NCBI GenBank assembly: GCA_963704335.1
Contig: OY969889.1
Location: 1,550,001 to 1,614,000 of the forward strand
DNA length: 64,000 bases
Reading direction: 5' to 3'
Source of the DNA: PALSA-612 sp963704335
Lineage (GTDB): Bacteria > Actinomycetota > Thermoleophilia > Gaiellales > Gaiellaceae
Every line of letters starts with the position of its first letter. Positions within the stretch are counted from its first letter, which is position 1. Of the stretch, positions 37,488 through 45,277 are shown one piece after another. Below the pieces are notes generated by a model, which ran no database searches, was not told the origin of the DNA, and worked only from the letters and a program-made list of their open reading frames with translations. The position numbers were made by a program, and so were the translations under genes.

Positions 37488-38351
37488 GTGGATGTCGAGC
37501 GCGACATCACCGTCGTCGTCAAGACCTTCGAGCGGCCGGAGGCGCTGAAGCGGCTGATCGCGTCCGTGCGCGCGCTCTACGAGCGCGTGCCGATGGTGGT
37601 GGTCGACGACTCCGCCGAGCCGCTGCACTCGGTTCCCGCCGAGATCACGACGTACCTGCACGAGCCGTACAACTCACTCGGCGCGGCGGGTGGCCGCAAC
37701 CTCGGCCTCAGGCACGTGGAGACGCCGTATGTGCTCGTCTGTGACGACGACATGGTCTTCGAGCGCCGCACGGATCTCGGCCGCATGCTGCACGCGCTCG
37801 AGTCGACGTCGTTCGATCTGGTCTCGTGCGTGTGGCTCGACTTCGATCCGTGGAGGGGGATCTGCCGCGGCCCGCGCCGCTTCGAGGGCACGCTCGACGT
37901 GGAGGACGGTGTGCTCGTTCACCGCCTGGGCGCAACCCGCGGGCCGGCCGACGGACTCCCGGTCTTCGACGTCGTCCACCAGTTCTTCATCGCCGGGCTC
38001 GAGCGGCTGGGCCCGGACCCGTGGGACTCCGAGCTCAACCTCTCCGAGCACTACGAGCTCTTTCTGGCGCTGAAAGAGCGCGGTCTCAGAAGCACGAGGC
38101 TTCCCGACGTCGTCGTCCAGCACCGGCAGGAGCTGCCAGCTGGCTATCAGGAGGTACGCGAGGACACGCGGCGCTACGTCGACGCCTGGCTGGCGAAGCG
38201 AGGGTTGAACGGCGTGCGAGTAGAAGGCGAGTTGTTCCGGCCGAGCGATCGTCTCCGCTACGAGTTGCCGGGCGCGGCCGCCTACGCGGCTCGCCGCGCG
38301 GCTCGCGTGGGCCGCCGCATGCTGTCCGAGCGTCGGCTGCATGCGTCGTAG
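37488..38351 (+). CDS. Glycosyltransferase, GT2-like
   Basis: A 287-residue GT-A transferase: ITVVVKTFERPEALKRLIASV, MVVVDDSAEP, LGAAGGRNLGLRH and YVLVCDDDMVF (the DDD metal site), then a region where HQFFIAGLERLG and LSEHYELFLALKERG match the acceptor half. It sits between clpC and radA, where no sugar transferase is found in the conserved order, and may belong functionally to the glycan island to its left. A TAGGGT box lies six bases before the GTG. Substrate unknown. Confidence 0.8.
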   Translation: MDVERDITVVVKTFERPEALKRLIASVRALYERVPMVVVDDSAEPLHSVPAEITTYLHEPYNSLGAAGGRNLGLRHVETPYVLVCDDDMVFERRTDLGRMLHALESTSFDLVSCVWLDFDPWRGICRGPRRFEGTLDVEDGVLVHRLGATRGPADGLPVFDVVHQFFIAGLERLGPDPWDSELNLSEHYELFLALKERGLRSTRLPDVVVQHRQELPAGYQEVREDTRRYVDAWLAKRGLNGVRVEGELFRPSDRLRYELPGAAAYAARRAARVGRRMLSERRLHAS

Positions 38352-38700
38352 ACTCCCCCGCGTGCGGCTCGCGTTCTGCCTGCTCCTGGTTCTCCTTGCG
38401 CTGGCCGGGTGCGGCGGCAGCGACGCTGACGACGGGGACGCCGGGATCTCCCTGTCCCCGACATCGGGCTCGCCAGGATCCGCTGTCACGGTGACTCCGC
38501 CGTGCGCCACGCCGCCGCTCGTCGCTGAGTGGATATCGCCCTCAGGGTTCTCGTCGCTGATCGCCTCGACGGATTCACAGTCTGAGCTTGGCCTGACCAG
38601 CGTGCCCGGCAACGCCGTGCCCGGGACGTACACCGTGGTCATCACGTGCGCCAACAGGCCGGAGCCGGTGGGCGAGGCGACCTTCGAGGTGTCCAGCTAG
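38341..38700 (+). CDS. Small lipoprotein with IPT/TIG-like fold
   Basis: A 119-residue exported protein. The lipobox LALAGC places the lipidated Cys at residue 24. The mature part begins ISLSPTSGSPGSAVTV, the typical first strand of an IPT/TIG (Ig-like) domain, with two further Cys that could form a disulfide (PPCATPP and ITCANRP). The ATG overlaps the end of the glycosyltransferase. Function unknown; cell-surface location is confident. Confidence 0.72.
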   Translation: MRRRLPRVRLAFCLLLVLLALAGCGGSDADDGDAGISLSPTSGSPGSAVTVTPPCATPPLVAEWISPSGFSSLIASTDSQSELGLTSVPGNAVPGTYTVVITCANRPEPVGEATFEVSS

Positions 38701-38761
38701 GCGCACTTTCGGCACGAAGTCGGCCCAGAGCGGCATCAGGTCCCGCTCCTAGACTGCCCTG

Positions 38762-40108
38762 GTGGCCAAGGCAGCCGTCCTCTATGCGTGCACCGAGTGT
38801 GGCTACTCCTCGCCGCGCTGGTTCGGCAAGTGCCCCGGCTGCGGCTCGTTCGGCACGCTGGCCGAAGAACGCCCGCTCGAGGCGAAGAGCCAGGCAGCCA
38901 GCCGCCCGTTGCTGCGGCTCGTGGACGTCGAGGCATCCGATGCCGAGCGGCTCTCAACGGGTGTGCCCGAGCTCGACCGCGTGCTCGGCGGGGGCTTGGT
39001 GCCTGCGTCGCTGGTGCTGGTCGGCGGCGAGCCGGGTGTCGGCAAGTCGACCCTGCTGTTGAGCGCGCTACGGGCGATGAGCGCCGATCATCGGGCCCTG
39101 CTCGTGACTGGTGAGGAGTCGCCGGCTCAGGTACGGCTGCGAGCCGAGCGCCTGGGCGGCGGCGGCAACGTGGAGATCGTGGCGGAGACGGAGCTCGACG
39201 CCGTCTGCTCCACGCTGGAGCACGAACGGCCTGACGTCTGCGTGATCGACTCGGTGCAGACGCTCTACTCGGCGGACGTGAGCTCAGCGCCGGGCTCCGT
39301 CGCCCAGGTGCGTGAAGCGGCCGCCCGCCTCCTGCGGGTGGCAAAGGAGTCAGGTGTCGCGCTGTTCCTCGTCGGGCACGTGACGAAAGACGGCGTGGTG
39401 GCAGGCCCTCGCGTCCTCGAGCATCTCGTCGACTGCGTGCTCCAGTTCGAAGGCGACCGTTACCGAGAGCACCGCGTGCTGAGGGCGACTAAGAATCGCT
39501 TCGGTTCCACCAACGAGATCGGCATCTTCGAGATGACCGCGGCCGGCCTAGTCGGAGTGCCCGACCCGTCGGAGCTCTTCGGCCGTGCCGTGGCCGGTGA
39601 GATCGGATCTGCCGTGGCCTGCACGCTGGAGGGGACACGACCCATTTTGTTGGAGATCCAGGCGCTCGTTTCGCCGACCGACCTGGCGATGCCTCGCCGG
39701 GTCGCCACCGGGATCGATCCGAGGCGGCTGGCGATGATCGTCGCGGTGCTGTCGCGCCATGCCGGGCTCGCGCTCGGACAGGCCGACGTGTTCGTCAACG
39801 TTGCCGGAGGCGTCCGTATCGAGGAGCCGGGGGCAGACCTCGCGGTTGCGCTCGCCGTCGCATCGGCCGCGCGGGGCGCTGCGGTGCGCACGGGCCTAGC
39901 GGCGATCGGGGAAGTCGGCCTCACCGGCCGGCTAAGGCCTGTCACGCAGGTCGAGCGGAGGCTCGAGGAGTGCACGAAGCTCGGCTCGTCGTCGGTGCTC
40001 GCCCCGGCGGGCACGTCATCGCTCCGCAAGATCACAATCATCGAGGCCGAGACCGTGCGTCAGGCGCTCGCGGCAGGGCTCGAAATGCCCGCGGCCGCTT
40101 CGAAGTAG
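38762..40108 (+). CDS. radA: DNA repair protein RadA
   Basis: A RecA-like ATPase that promotes branch migration in recombination. 448 residues: N-terminal zinc finger (Cys10, Cys13, Cys24, Cys27), Walker A GEPGVGKS (89-96), the RadA-specific KNRFG motif (244-248) and a C-terminal Lon-like domain ending GEVGLTGRLRPV. The GTG is six bases after a TAGACT box (38750-38755), again leaderless in layout. In Firmicutes radA follows clpC directly and is followed by disA; disA is not here. Confidence 0.96.
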   Translation: MAKAAVLYACTECGYSSPRWFGKCPGCGSFGTLAEERPLEAKSQAASRPLLRLVDVEASDAERLSTGVPELDRVLGGGLVPASLVLVGGEPGVGKSTLLLSALRAMSADHRALLVTGEESPAQVRLRAERLGGGGNVEIVAETELDAVCSTLEHERPDVCVIDSVQTLYSADVSSAPGSVAQVREAAARLLRVAKESGVALFLVGHVTKDGVVAGPRVLEHLVDCVLQFEGDRYREHRVLRATKNRFGSTNEIGIFEMTAAGLVGVPDPSELFGRAVAGEIGSAVACTLEGTRPILLEIQALVSPTDLAMPRRVATGIDPRRLAMIVAVLSRHAGLALGQADVFVNVAGGVRIEEPGADLAVALAVASAARGAAVRTGLAAIGEVGLTGRLRPVTQVERRLEECTKLGSSSVLAPAGTSSLRKITIIEAETVRQALAAGLEMPAAASK

Positions 40109-40119
40109 TCCTGCCTGAG

Positions 40120-40145
40120 CAGGGGTTTTGCGGTTTCAACCCCTG
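40120..40145 (+). terminator. Possible stem-loop after radA
   Basis: CAGGGGTT and AACCCCTG are exact inverted arms of eight bases with a ten-base loop, starting 11 bases after the radA stop. There is no clear U-run, so intrinsic termination is only possible; the second arm is repeated directly (AACCCCTG again at 40148). Confidence 0.45.
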
Positions 40146-40184
40146 AAAACCCCTGGAAACATGGCGTTTTCCGACCGGATCGGC

Positions 40185-40190
40185 TATACT
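40185..40190 (+). promoter_or_regulatory. -10 box TATACT for carD
   Basis: TATACT stands 74-79 bases before the carD start, in a comparatively AT-rich stretch. A -35 is not obvious. Unlike most genes here, carD therefore appears to have a leader of about 70 bases. Confidence 0.5.
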
Positions 40191-40264
40191 GACGTTCGTT
40201 CGCCGGCGGTTTCTTGATCGCCGGCGTCTTGGCGAGAACGTCTGTGTGGAAGGGGGAGCGGTTG

Positions 40265-40795
40265 TTGTACAAGCTGGGCGACAAGGTCGTGTACCCGCAT
40301 CATGGAGCGGGCACCATCGTGAAAAAGGAAGTACGGGAGATCCTCGGCGAGAAGCGCGAATACCTCACAATCAAGATCCTGCACAACGACATGGTGGTCA
40401 ATGTGCCGAGTGAGAACGCCGACCGGGTCGGATTGCGGCAGGTGATCAACGAGAAGCAGGTCGTGGAGGTCGTGAAGGCACTCACCGGGTCGGGGACCCA
40501 GATGCCGAAGAACTGGAACCGCCGCTTCAAGCACAACCGCGACAAGATGAAGACCGGAGACGTGCTCGAGCTCGCGGAGGTCGTACGCAACCTCGCGCTG
40601 CGCGACCACGAGAAGGGGCTCTCGACAGGTGAGAAGCAGATGTTCGTGAAGGCGAAGAAGATCCTCGCCTCGGAGCTCATGTATGCGAAGCACATGGACG
40701 AGGAGCAGACGCATGTCTGGCTCGACGACGTTCTCTCCGGCAACGGCACGAACGGCAAGCGCCGCGTCAAGGCCAAGGTCGCGGCAGGCGCCTAG
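40265..40795 (+). CDS. carD: CarD family transcriptional regulator
   Basis: Binds RNA polymerase beta and stabilises the open complex at many promoters. 176 residues: N-terminal RNAP-interaction Tudor-like domain (YKLGDKVVYPHHGAGTI) and C-terminal helical domain (KHNRDKMKTGDVLELAEVVRNL, KGLSTGEKQMF). GGGGGAG lies before two successive TTGs; the second (40265) has the better six-base spacing and leaves the normal N-terminus. It stands before ispD as in many actinobacteria. Confidence 0.93.
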   Translation: MYKLGDKVVYPHHGAGTIVKKEVREILGEKREYLTIKILHNDMVVNVPSENADRVGLRQVINEKQVVEVVKALTGSGTQMPKNWNRRFKHNRDKMKTGDVLELAEVVRNLALRDHEKGLSTGEKQMFVKAKKILASELMYAKHMDEEQTHVWLDDVLSGNGTNGKRRVKAKVAAGA

Positions 40796-40810
40796 AACCT
40801 CCCAGGCGCA

Positions 40811-41500
40811 GTGAGCACATGGGCGGTCATCGTCGCCGCAGGCAGCGGTGATCGCCTCGGAGTGGACAGGCCGAAGGCGTTTGCCCGCCTTCGCGGCCGC
40901 CCGCTCCTCGCGGAGAGCCTCGAGCGGCTCGACGCATCGGAGTGGGTGGACGAGATCGTGGTGGTCGTCCCGGAAGGCTGGGAGGAGCCTGCGATCCTGC
41001 TCGCCGAGGAGCTCAGCGCCGACAAGATCGCCCAGGCCGTCGCCGGCGGCGCGACCCGTGCCGAATCGGTGCGTCTGGGCCTGGCGGAGGTGCCTGTCGA
41101 GGCGGCGGCTGTGCTCGTCCACGACGCGGCCCGTCCGTTCCTGCCGCAAGAAGTGATCGGGCGCGTCCTGGAGCCGCTCGGCGAGGGCTGGGAGGGGGTT
41201 GTGCCGACGCTCGCCGTCGCCGACACCATCAAGCGGGTGGAACGCGATCAGGTCATGAAGACGCTCGTGCGCGACGGGCTCGTCGCGGCACAGACACCGC
41301 AGGCCTTTCCGGCCGACACGCTGCGGGCGGCGCTGACCGGCGATATCGGCTCGGCGTCCGACTGTGCGTCGCTCGTCGAGGCGCGTGGCGGGCGCGTGAA
41401 GACCGTCGAAGGAGATCCGCGGCTGTTGAAGGTGACGACGCCACAGGATCTCCTCGCCGTCGAGTCCATGCTCGCGCAGGACCAGCCCGCAGAGCCGTGA
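40811..41500 (+). CDS. ispD: 2-C-methyl-D-erythritol 4-phosphate cytidylyltransferase
   Basis: Makes CDP-methylerythritol in the MEP isoprenoid pathway. 229 residues: VIVAAGSGDRLGVDRPKAF (glycine-rich CTP loop, Arg and Lys), VPVEAAAVLVHDAARPFL, PTLAVADTIKRV and AAQTPQAF. GTG follows carD by 15 bases. Its stop overlaps the PHP gene (GTGA). Confidence 0.95.
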   Translation: MSTWAVIVAAGSGDRLGVDRPKAFARLRGRPLLAESLERLDASEWVDEIVVVVPEGWEEPAILLAEELSADKIAQAVAGGATRAESVRLGLAEVPVEAAAVLVHDAARPFLPQEVIGRVLEPLGEGWEGVVPTLAVADTIKRVERDQVMKTLVRDGLVAAQTPQAFPADTLRAALTGDIGSASDCASLVEARGGRVKTVEGDPRLLKVTTPQDLLAVESMLAQDQPAEP

Positions 41501-42312
41501 TCGTCGATTACCACATGCATCTCCGTGACGAGGCGGGGAAGATCACCTTCACGCCCGACGCCGTGCGGCCGTTCCTGGCGACGGCCCTGGCCCGCGGCGT
41601 TGCCGAGATCGGCTTTACCGAGCACGTCTACTACTTCCGCCAGACCGCCGAGCTCTGGGACGTTCCCTACCTTGCGGAGCGCTGCGTCTACGACCTCGAC
41701 GACTACTGCGATGCGGTGCTCGAGGCCAAGCGGCAAGGGCTGCCCGTGAAGCTCGGCCTCGAGGTCGACTACGTGGGCGAGCAGCAGGCGCGCCTGGCCG
41801 AGCTGCTCGAGCCGTATCCTTTCGACTACCTGCTCGGCTCGGTTCATTGGCTGGACGGGATGGCCGTCGACATGTCGCCGGGCGTGTGGGAGGTGATGAC
41901 AGTCGACGAGGGCTGGCAGCGTTACATCGACGCGCTCTGCGAGCTAGCCAGCTCGAAGACCGTGCACGTGCTGGCCCATCCCGATCTTGCGAAGATCTTC
42001 GGCAGGCGGCCCGACCCGGTCCTCTTGGCCGAGCTGCACGAGCGGGTGGCCCTGGTAGCTGCGGCCTCCGGGCTCGCAGCCGAGATCTCCACAGCCGGTC
42101 TCCGGAAGCCGGTCGGCGAGCTCTACCCCGACCTCGAACTGCTGCGGGCCTTCGTTCGCGCAGGCGCACCCGTAACGCTCGCGTCAGATGCGCACGAGCC
42201 CGACCTGGTCGGGGAGAACTTCGAGCAGGCGCTCGCGCACGCGCAGGCGGCCGGTGCTCAGACGGTTGCCGTCTTCGACGGCGGGAAGCAGCGGCAGGAG
42301 CCCCTCGGATGA
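41497..42312 (+). CDS. PHP-domain metal hydrolase (histidinol-phosphatase-like)
   Basis: A 271-residue PHP protein: VDYHMHL (His6, His8), GFTEHVYYF, EVDYVGEQ, LLGSVHWLDG, LAHPDLAKIFG and ASDAHEP are the ordered metal ligands. Closest in layout to HisK-type histidinol phosphatases, although the position between ispD and ispF gives no hint of histidine synthesis. Overlaps at both ends (GTGA and ATGA) tie it firmly to the isoprenoid genes. Confidence 0.85.
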   Translation: MIVDYHMHLRDEAGKITFTPDAVRPFLATALARGVAEIGFTEHVYYFRQTAELWDVPYLAERCVYDLDDYCDAVLEAKRQGLPVKLGLEVDYVGEQQARLAELLEPYPFDYLLGSVHWLDGMAVDMSPGVWEVMTVDEGWQRYIDALCELASSKTVHVLAHPDLAKIFGRRPDPVLLAELHERVALVAAASGLAAEISTAGLRKPVGELYPDLELLRAFVRAGAPVTLASDAHEPDLVGENFEQALAHAQAAGAQTVAVFDGGKQRQEPLG

Positions 42313-42794
42313 CCGAGTTCCGGGTCGGGATCGGCGTCGATGCACACGCTTTGGGAGAAGGAGTGCCGCTCGTGCTCGGCGGCGTCACCTTCGACTATCC
42401 GCGAGGGCTCGTCGGCCACTCCGACGGCGACGTGATCGCCCATGCGCTAACCGACGCGTTGTTGGGTGCGGCGGGGCTCGGGGACATCGGCTCGCTCTTC
42501 CCTTCCGACGACGAGGCCTACCGTGGCGCCGACTCGCTCGGACTGCTGGCAGGCGCTTACAGGCAAGTGCGGGCGGCTGGCTACGAGCTCGTCAATGCGG
42601 ACTGCGTGCTGATCGGCGAGGAACCGCACATCGCTGCCCGTCGCGACGAGATGAGCGCGCGACTCGCCGATGCGCTCGGCGTCGGTGCCGACCGCGTGGC
42701 CGTCCGTGCGACGACGACGGACCACCTCGGCTTCACGGGCCGGGGAGAAGGCCTCGCTGCGCAAGCCGTCGCGCTGCTCTCGGGAACCGCTTGA
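42309..42794 (+). CDS. ispF: 2-C-methyl-D-erythritol 2,4-cyclodiphosphate synthase
   Basis: Cyclises CDP-ME 2-phosphate in the MEP pathway. 161 residues: GIGVDAHAL (Asp11, His13), LVGHSDGDVIAHALTDALLGAAGLGDIG with the second metal His, and RATTTDHLGFTGRGEG near the end. ATG overlaps the previous stop. IspE is not in the window. Confidence 0.96.
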   Translation: MTEFRVGIGVDAHALGEGVPLVLGGVTFDYPRGLVGHSDGDVIAHALTDALLGAAGLGDIGSLFPSDDEAYRGADSLGLLAGAYRQVRAAGYELVNADCVLIGEEPHIAARRDEMSARLADALGVGADRVAVRATTTDHLGFTGRGEGLAAQAVALLSGTA

Positions 42795-42796
42795 GT

Positions 42797-42813
42797 GCGG
42801 TGTCAGACACCGC
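42797..42813. repeat. Palindrome GCGGTGTCAGACACCGC, ispF side
   Basis: Seven-base arms GCGGTGT/ACACCGC around CAG start two bases after the ispF stop, followed by TTTAGG. It may serve as a terminator hairpin for ispF. GGACGTGCCGTT follows, as after the palindrome at 11114. The remainder of this 202-base gap between convergent genes shows no coding sequence I can support. Confidence 0.72.
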
Positions 42814-42952
42814 TTTAGGACGTGCCGTTCCGAGCTGCGGCTGAAGAGGGCGACCCTGAGTGTGGATATCCCGTGGTATGCGGCTAGGCGACTGCCTTCT
42901 CTCATGTGTAGCGATCGACACGCTTTTGTCACGAAGGACGGCTTGACAAGAA

Positions 42953-42969
42953 CCGGTGTCTGACACCGG
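42953..42969. repeat. Palindrome CCGGTGTCTGACACCGG, histidine-kinase side
   Basis: Seven-base arms CCGGTGT/ACACCGG around CTG, about 30 bases downstream of the histidine kinase stop when read on the minus strand, where it is followed by TTCTTG. With the copy at 42797 it brackets the gap between two convergent operons. GTCACACCT adjoins it, as at 11105. Confidence 0.72.
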
Positions 42970-42996
42970 CGTCACACCTGCGCTGCGCGCGGCGCG

Positions 42997-44061
42997 TTAG
43001 GCAGCGGGCAGCGTGAAGGAAATGCGGGCGCCGCCGCCCGGCCTGTCTTCTGCCCAGATGCGGCCGCCCTGAGCCTCCACGAGCGCACGCGAAATCGCCA
43101 AACCTAGACCGCCGCCGCGCCCGGAGCGCGCGCGGTCACCACGCCAGAAGCGCTCGAACATGCGCTCCCGCGCCTCCTCCCCTAGCCCTTCGCCGGTGTC
43201 CTCGACCGTCACCTGCACCACGTCATGGTTCGCGGACACGCGGACGGCGACGGAGCCGTCGGACGGCGTGTGGCGAAGGGCGTTCGTCAGCAGGTTCTGG
43301 AGGACGCGTTGCAGCTCCAACGGCGCGAAGCGCGCCCGCACCGAGTCGCTGACCTCGGAGTCCAGCCGGATGCCCCGCAGGCGGGCTTCGGCTTCGATGC
43401 CCCGCAGCGATGCGAGCACCGGGCCGGCGATTGGGGCCACCTCGAGCTCGAGACCGAGGGCGCCTGCGTCGATCTGCGCGAGCTCGAACAGGTCGTCGAC
43501 CATCGTCGCCAGAGCCCGTGTCTGCTCGTCGAGCAACGGCAGCGCCTCCGCGGGCTGCATGAGGCCGTCCTGAAGCGCTTCCAGCATCGCCTGGATGTTG
43601 GCGAGTGGAGTGCGGAGGTCGTGGCTAGCCCATGCGACGAGCTCCCGGCGCGCGTCGAAGAGCCGTTCGAGGTTGACGGCCATCTCGTTGAACGACGCGG
43701 CGAGGTCGGCGATCTCCGCAGGGCCCGATCCGGGGGCACGCACACTGAGGTCGCCGCGGGCGAGGCGGCCGGAGGCGTCGCGAACGGCGTCGATTGAGTT
43801 GACGATCGAGCGGCCCAGCCACAGTCCGGCGAGAACGGCGACTGCAGCGGACGCTGCCGACACCGCGAGGATCTTCACGTCGTCGCCCATGTGGAACATC
43901 ACCCAGCCGGAGAGCAGAACCGCCGCCAGTGGCAGGGAGACGGCGAGCGCCGCCAAGCCGGCGATCTGCAGGCGAACGGTGGGCAGGGCGCGGAGCGCGA
44001 CCGCGAGGAGGAAGCCGACCGTGAGAGTCGCGGCAGCGATGACGACGGCGGTCAGAATCAT
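42997..44061 (-). CDS. Sensor histidine kinase (HAMP-HisKA-HATPase)
   Basis: A 354-residue membrane kinase. Three hydrophobic segments (about 4-25, 32-55, 64-84) with only short loops replace an extracellular sensor domain; HAMP follows (about 84-135), then the H box WASHDLRTPLANIQ with His147, N box LLTNALRHTPSDG, and G boxes DTGEGLG and GGLGLAISR. The signal is therefore probably read in or at the membrane. Its ATG overlaps the response regulator stop, so the pair is co-translated. Confidence 0.93.
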   Translation of the reverse strand: MILTAVVIAAATLTVGFLLAVALRALPTVRLQIAGLAALAVSLPLAAVLLSGWVMFHMGDDVKILAVSAASAAVAVLAGLWLGRSIVNSIDAVRDASGRLARGDLSVRAPGSGPAEIADLAASFNEMAVNLERLFDARRELVAWASHDLRTPLANIQAMLEALQDGLMQPAEALPLLDEQTRALATMVDDLFELAQIDAGALGLELEVAPIAGPVLASLRGIEAEARLRGIRLDSEVSDSVRARFAPLELQRVLQNLLTNALRHTPSDGSVAVRVSANHDVVQVTVEDTGEGLGEEARERMFERFWRGDRARSGRGGGLGLAISRALVEAQGGRIWAEDRPGGGARISFTLPAA

Positions 44062-44735
44062 GGAACGAGCCTGTAGCCGACTCCCCACACGGTCTGCAGA
44101 TGCACGGGTCGCGACGGGTCGTCTTCGATCTTTTCCCGTAGCCGCCGGACGTGGACGGTGATCGTGCCCGTGTCGAGCGCCGCCTCGTAGCCCCAGACAC
44201 GGCTCATCAGCTGGTCGCGTCCGAACACGCGCCGCGGATGGAAAGCCAGAAACCACAGAAGATCGAACTCCTTCGCTGTCAGTCGCACTTCGCGACCGCC
44301 TTTCAGGACGTCCCGCGTGCCGGAGTCGAGCTCCACATCGCCGAAGGAGAGTCGCTCCCCGGTGCGATCGGTCGGGGCCGTACGTCGCAACACGGTGCGA
44401 ACTCGTGCCGCGAGCTCCCGCGGTGAGAACGGCTTCGTGATGTAGTCGTCGGCGCCGAGCTCGAGGCCCACGATGCGGTCCGCTTCCTCGCCACGCGCCG
44501 TCAGCATGATCACGGGCAGCTCGGAGCGCGCGCGGATCCAGCGGCAGAGCTCCAGTCCGTCGACTCCCGGCAGCATGACGTCGAGCACGACGAGGTCGGG
44601 TGGTTCCTGCTCGAGCAGCCTCTTCGCCGTACGGCCGTCGCCGGCCTCGCGTGTCACGTAGCCGGCGCGTTCGAGGTAGCGCACGGCGATCTCGCGCACG
44701 ATTGGCTCGTCGTCCACGACGAGGACGGTCGTCAT
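44058..44735 (-). CDS. OmpR/PhoB-family response regulator
   Basis: A 225-residue two-domain regulator: receiver with VVDDEP acidic pair, phospho-acceptor Asp52 (VVLDVMLPG), switch Thr in IMLTARG and Lys in ITKPFSPREL; winged-helix C-terminus (RLTAKEFDLLWFLAFHP, TVHVRRLREKIE, TVWGVGYRL). A CACAAT box lies six bases before the ATG. It diverges from a small secreted protein across 131 bases holding direct repeats that could be its binding site. Confidence 0.95.
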   Translation of the reverse strand: MTTVLVVDDEPIVREIAVRYLERAGYVTREAGDGRTAKRLLEQEPPDLVVLDVMLPGVDGLELCRWIRARSELPVIMLTARGEEADRIVGLELGADDYITKPFSPRELAARVRTVLRRTAPTDRTGERLSFGDVELDSGTRDVLKGGREVRLTAKEFDLLWFLAFHPRRVFGRDQLMSRVWGYEAALDTGTITVHVRRLREKIEDDPSRPVHLQTVWGVGYRLVP

Positions 44736-44768
44736 GGTCGCATTGTGCGCCCTCCACCTTGCGGGTGG

Positions 44769-44799
44769 GTTAATTCAGGGTTGCGCAAGGTCTGTTCAG
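44769..44799. promoter_or_regulatory. Direct repeat GTTAATTCAG / GTCTGTTCAG, possible regulator site
   Basis: Two ten-base half-sites (44769-44778 and 44790-44799) share GTnnnTTCAG and are 21 bases apart, two helical turns, as expected for tandem binding by an OmpR-type dimer. They lie between the response regulator and the divergent secreted-protein gene. Confidence 0.4.
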
Positions 44800-44866
44800 C
44801 GGGCCGTCACCTGGCGGAAAGAAACGCGGCGTACCGTCGCAGGGTCAGCTTCCAAGGAGGCATCTC

Positions 44867-45277
44867 ATGCGACGGATCGTGCTCCTACTCTTCATCCTCG
44901 CCGCGGTCGCGACGGGTACAACCGCGAGCGCCGCCGACGACGGGAAGGTGCAACGCTTTGCCCAGGACGAGACGCTCGGCTTCTACCGAGGAACGACGGT
45001 CGCCTACCTCGACTTCGGGCCGGTCAAGCTCTCCGCAGGGAACAAGGTGGCTCCGATCTGGGCCTTCACGAACGGCGCCACGGGGCAGCACAACATCATC
45101 GACACCGTTCCGGGTCGCAGCGACTACACGCCGCTCTGGGCTGTGAGGCTCGTGACGTGGAAGGACGGACAGTCGGCGCGCCTGCTGCGCTCGGCCGTTG
45201 CGGTCAGGCGGGCCGCAGCCGCCGGCCAGGTGTCGATCAAGTCGATGCCCATTGTCGTCAACTGCCCGGTGTTGTAG
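44867..45277 (+). CDS. Small secreted protein of unknown function
   Basis: A 136-residue protein with a clean signal peptide (residues 1 to about 22, ending ASA). The mature part has FGPVKLSAGNKVAPIWAFTNG, NIIDTVPGRSDYTPLWAVRLVTW and VNCPVL, so it is a compact periplasmic or secreted domain with a single Cys. I do not recognise the function. AAGGAGG six bases before the ATG is the best ribosome site in the neighbourhood. Divergent from the response regulator, it is a likely target. Its 3' end overlaps convergent mutY by 20 bases. Confidence 0.72.
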   Translation: MRRIVLLLFILAAVATGTTASAADDGKVQRFAQDETLGFYRGTTVAYLDFGPVKLSAGNKVAPIWAFTNGATGQHNIIDTVPGRSDYTPLWAVRLVTWKDGQSARLLRSAVAVRRAAAAGQVSIKSMPIVVNCPVL

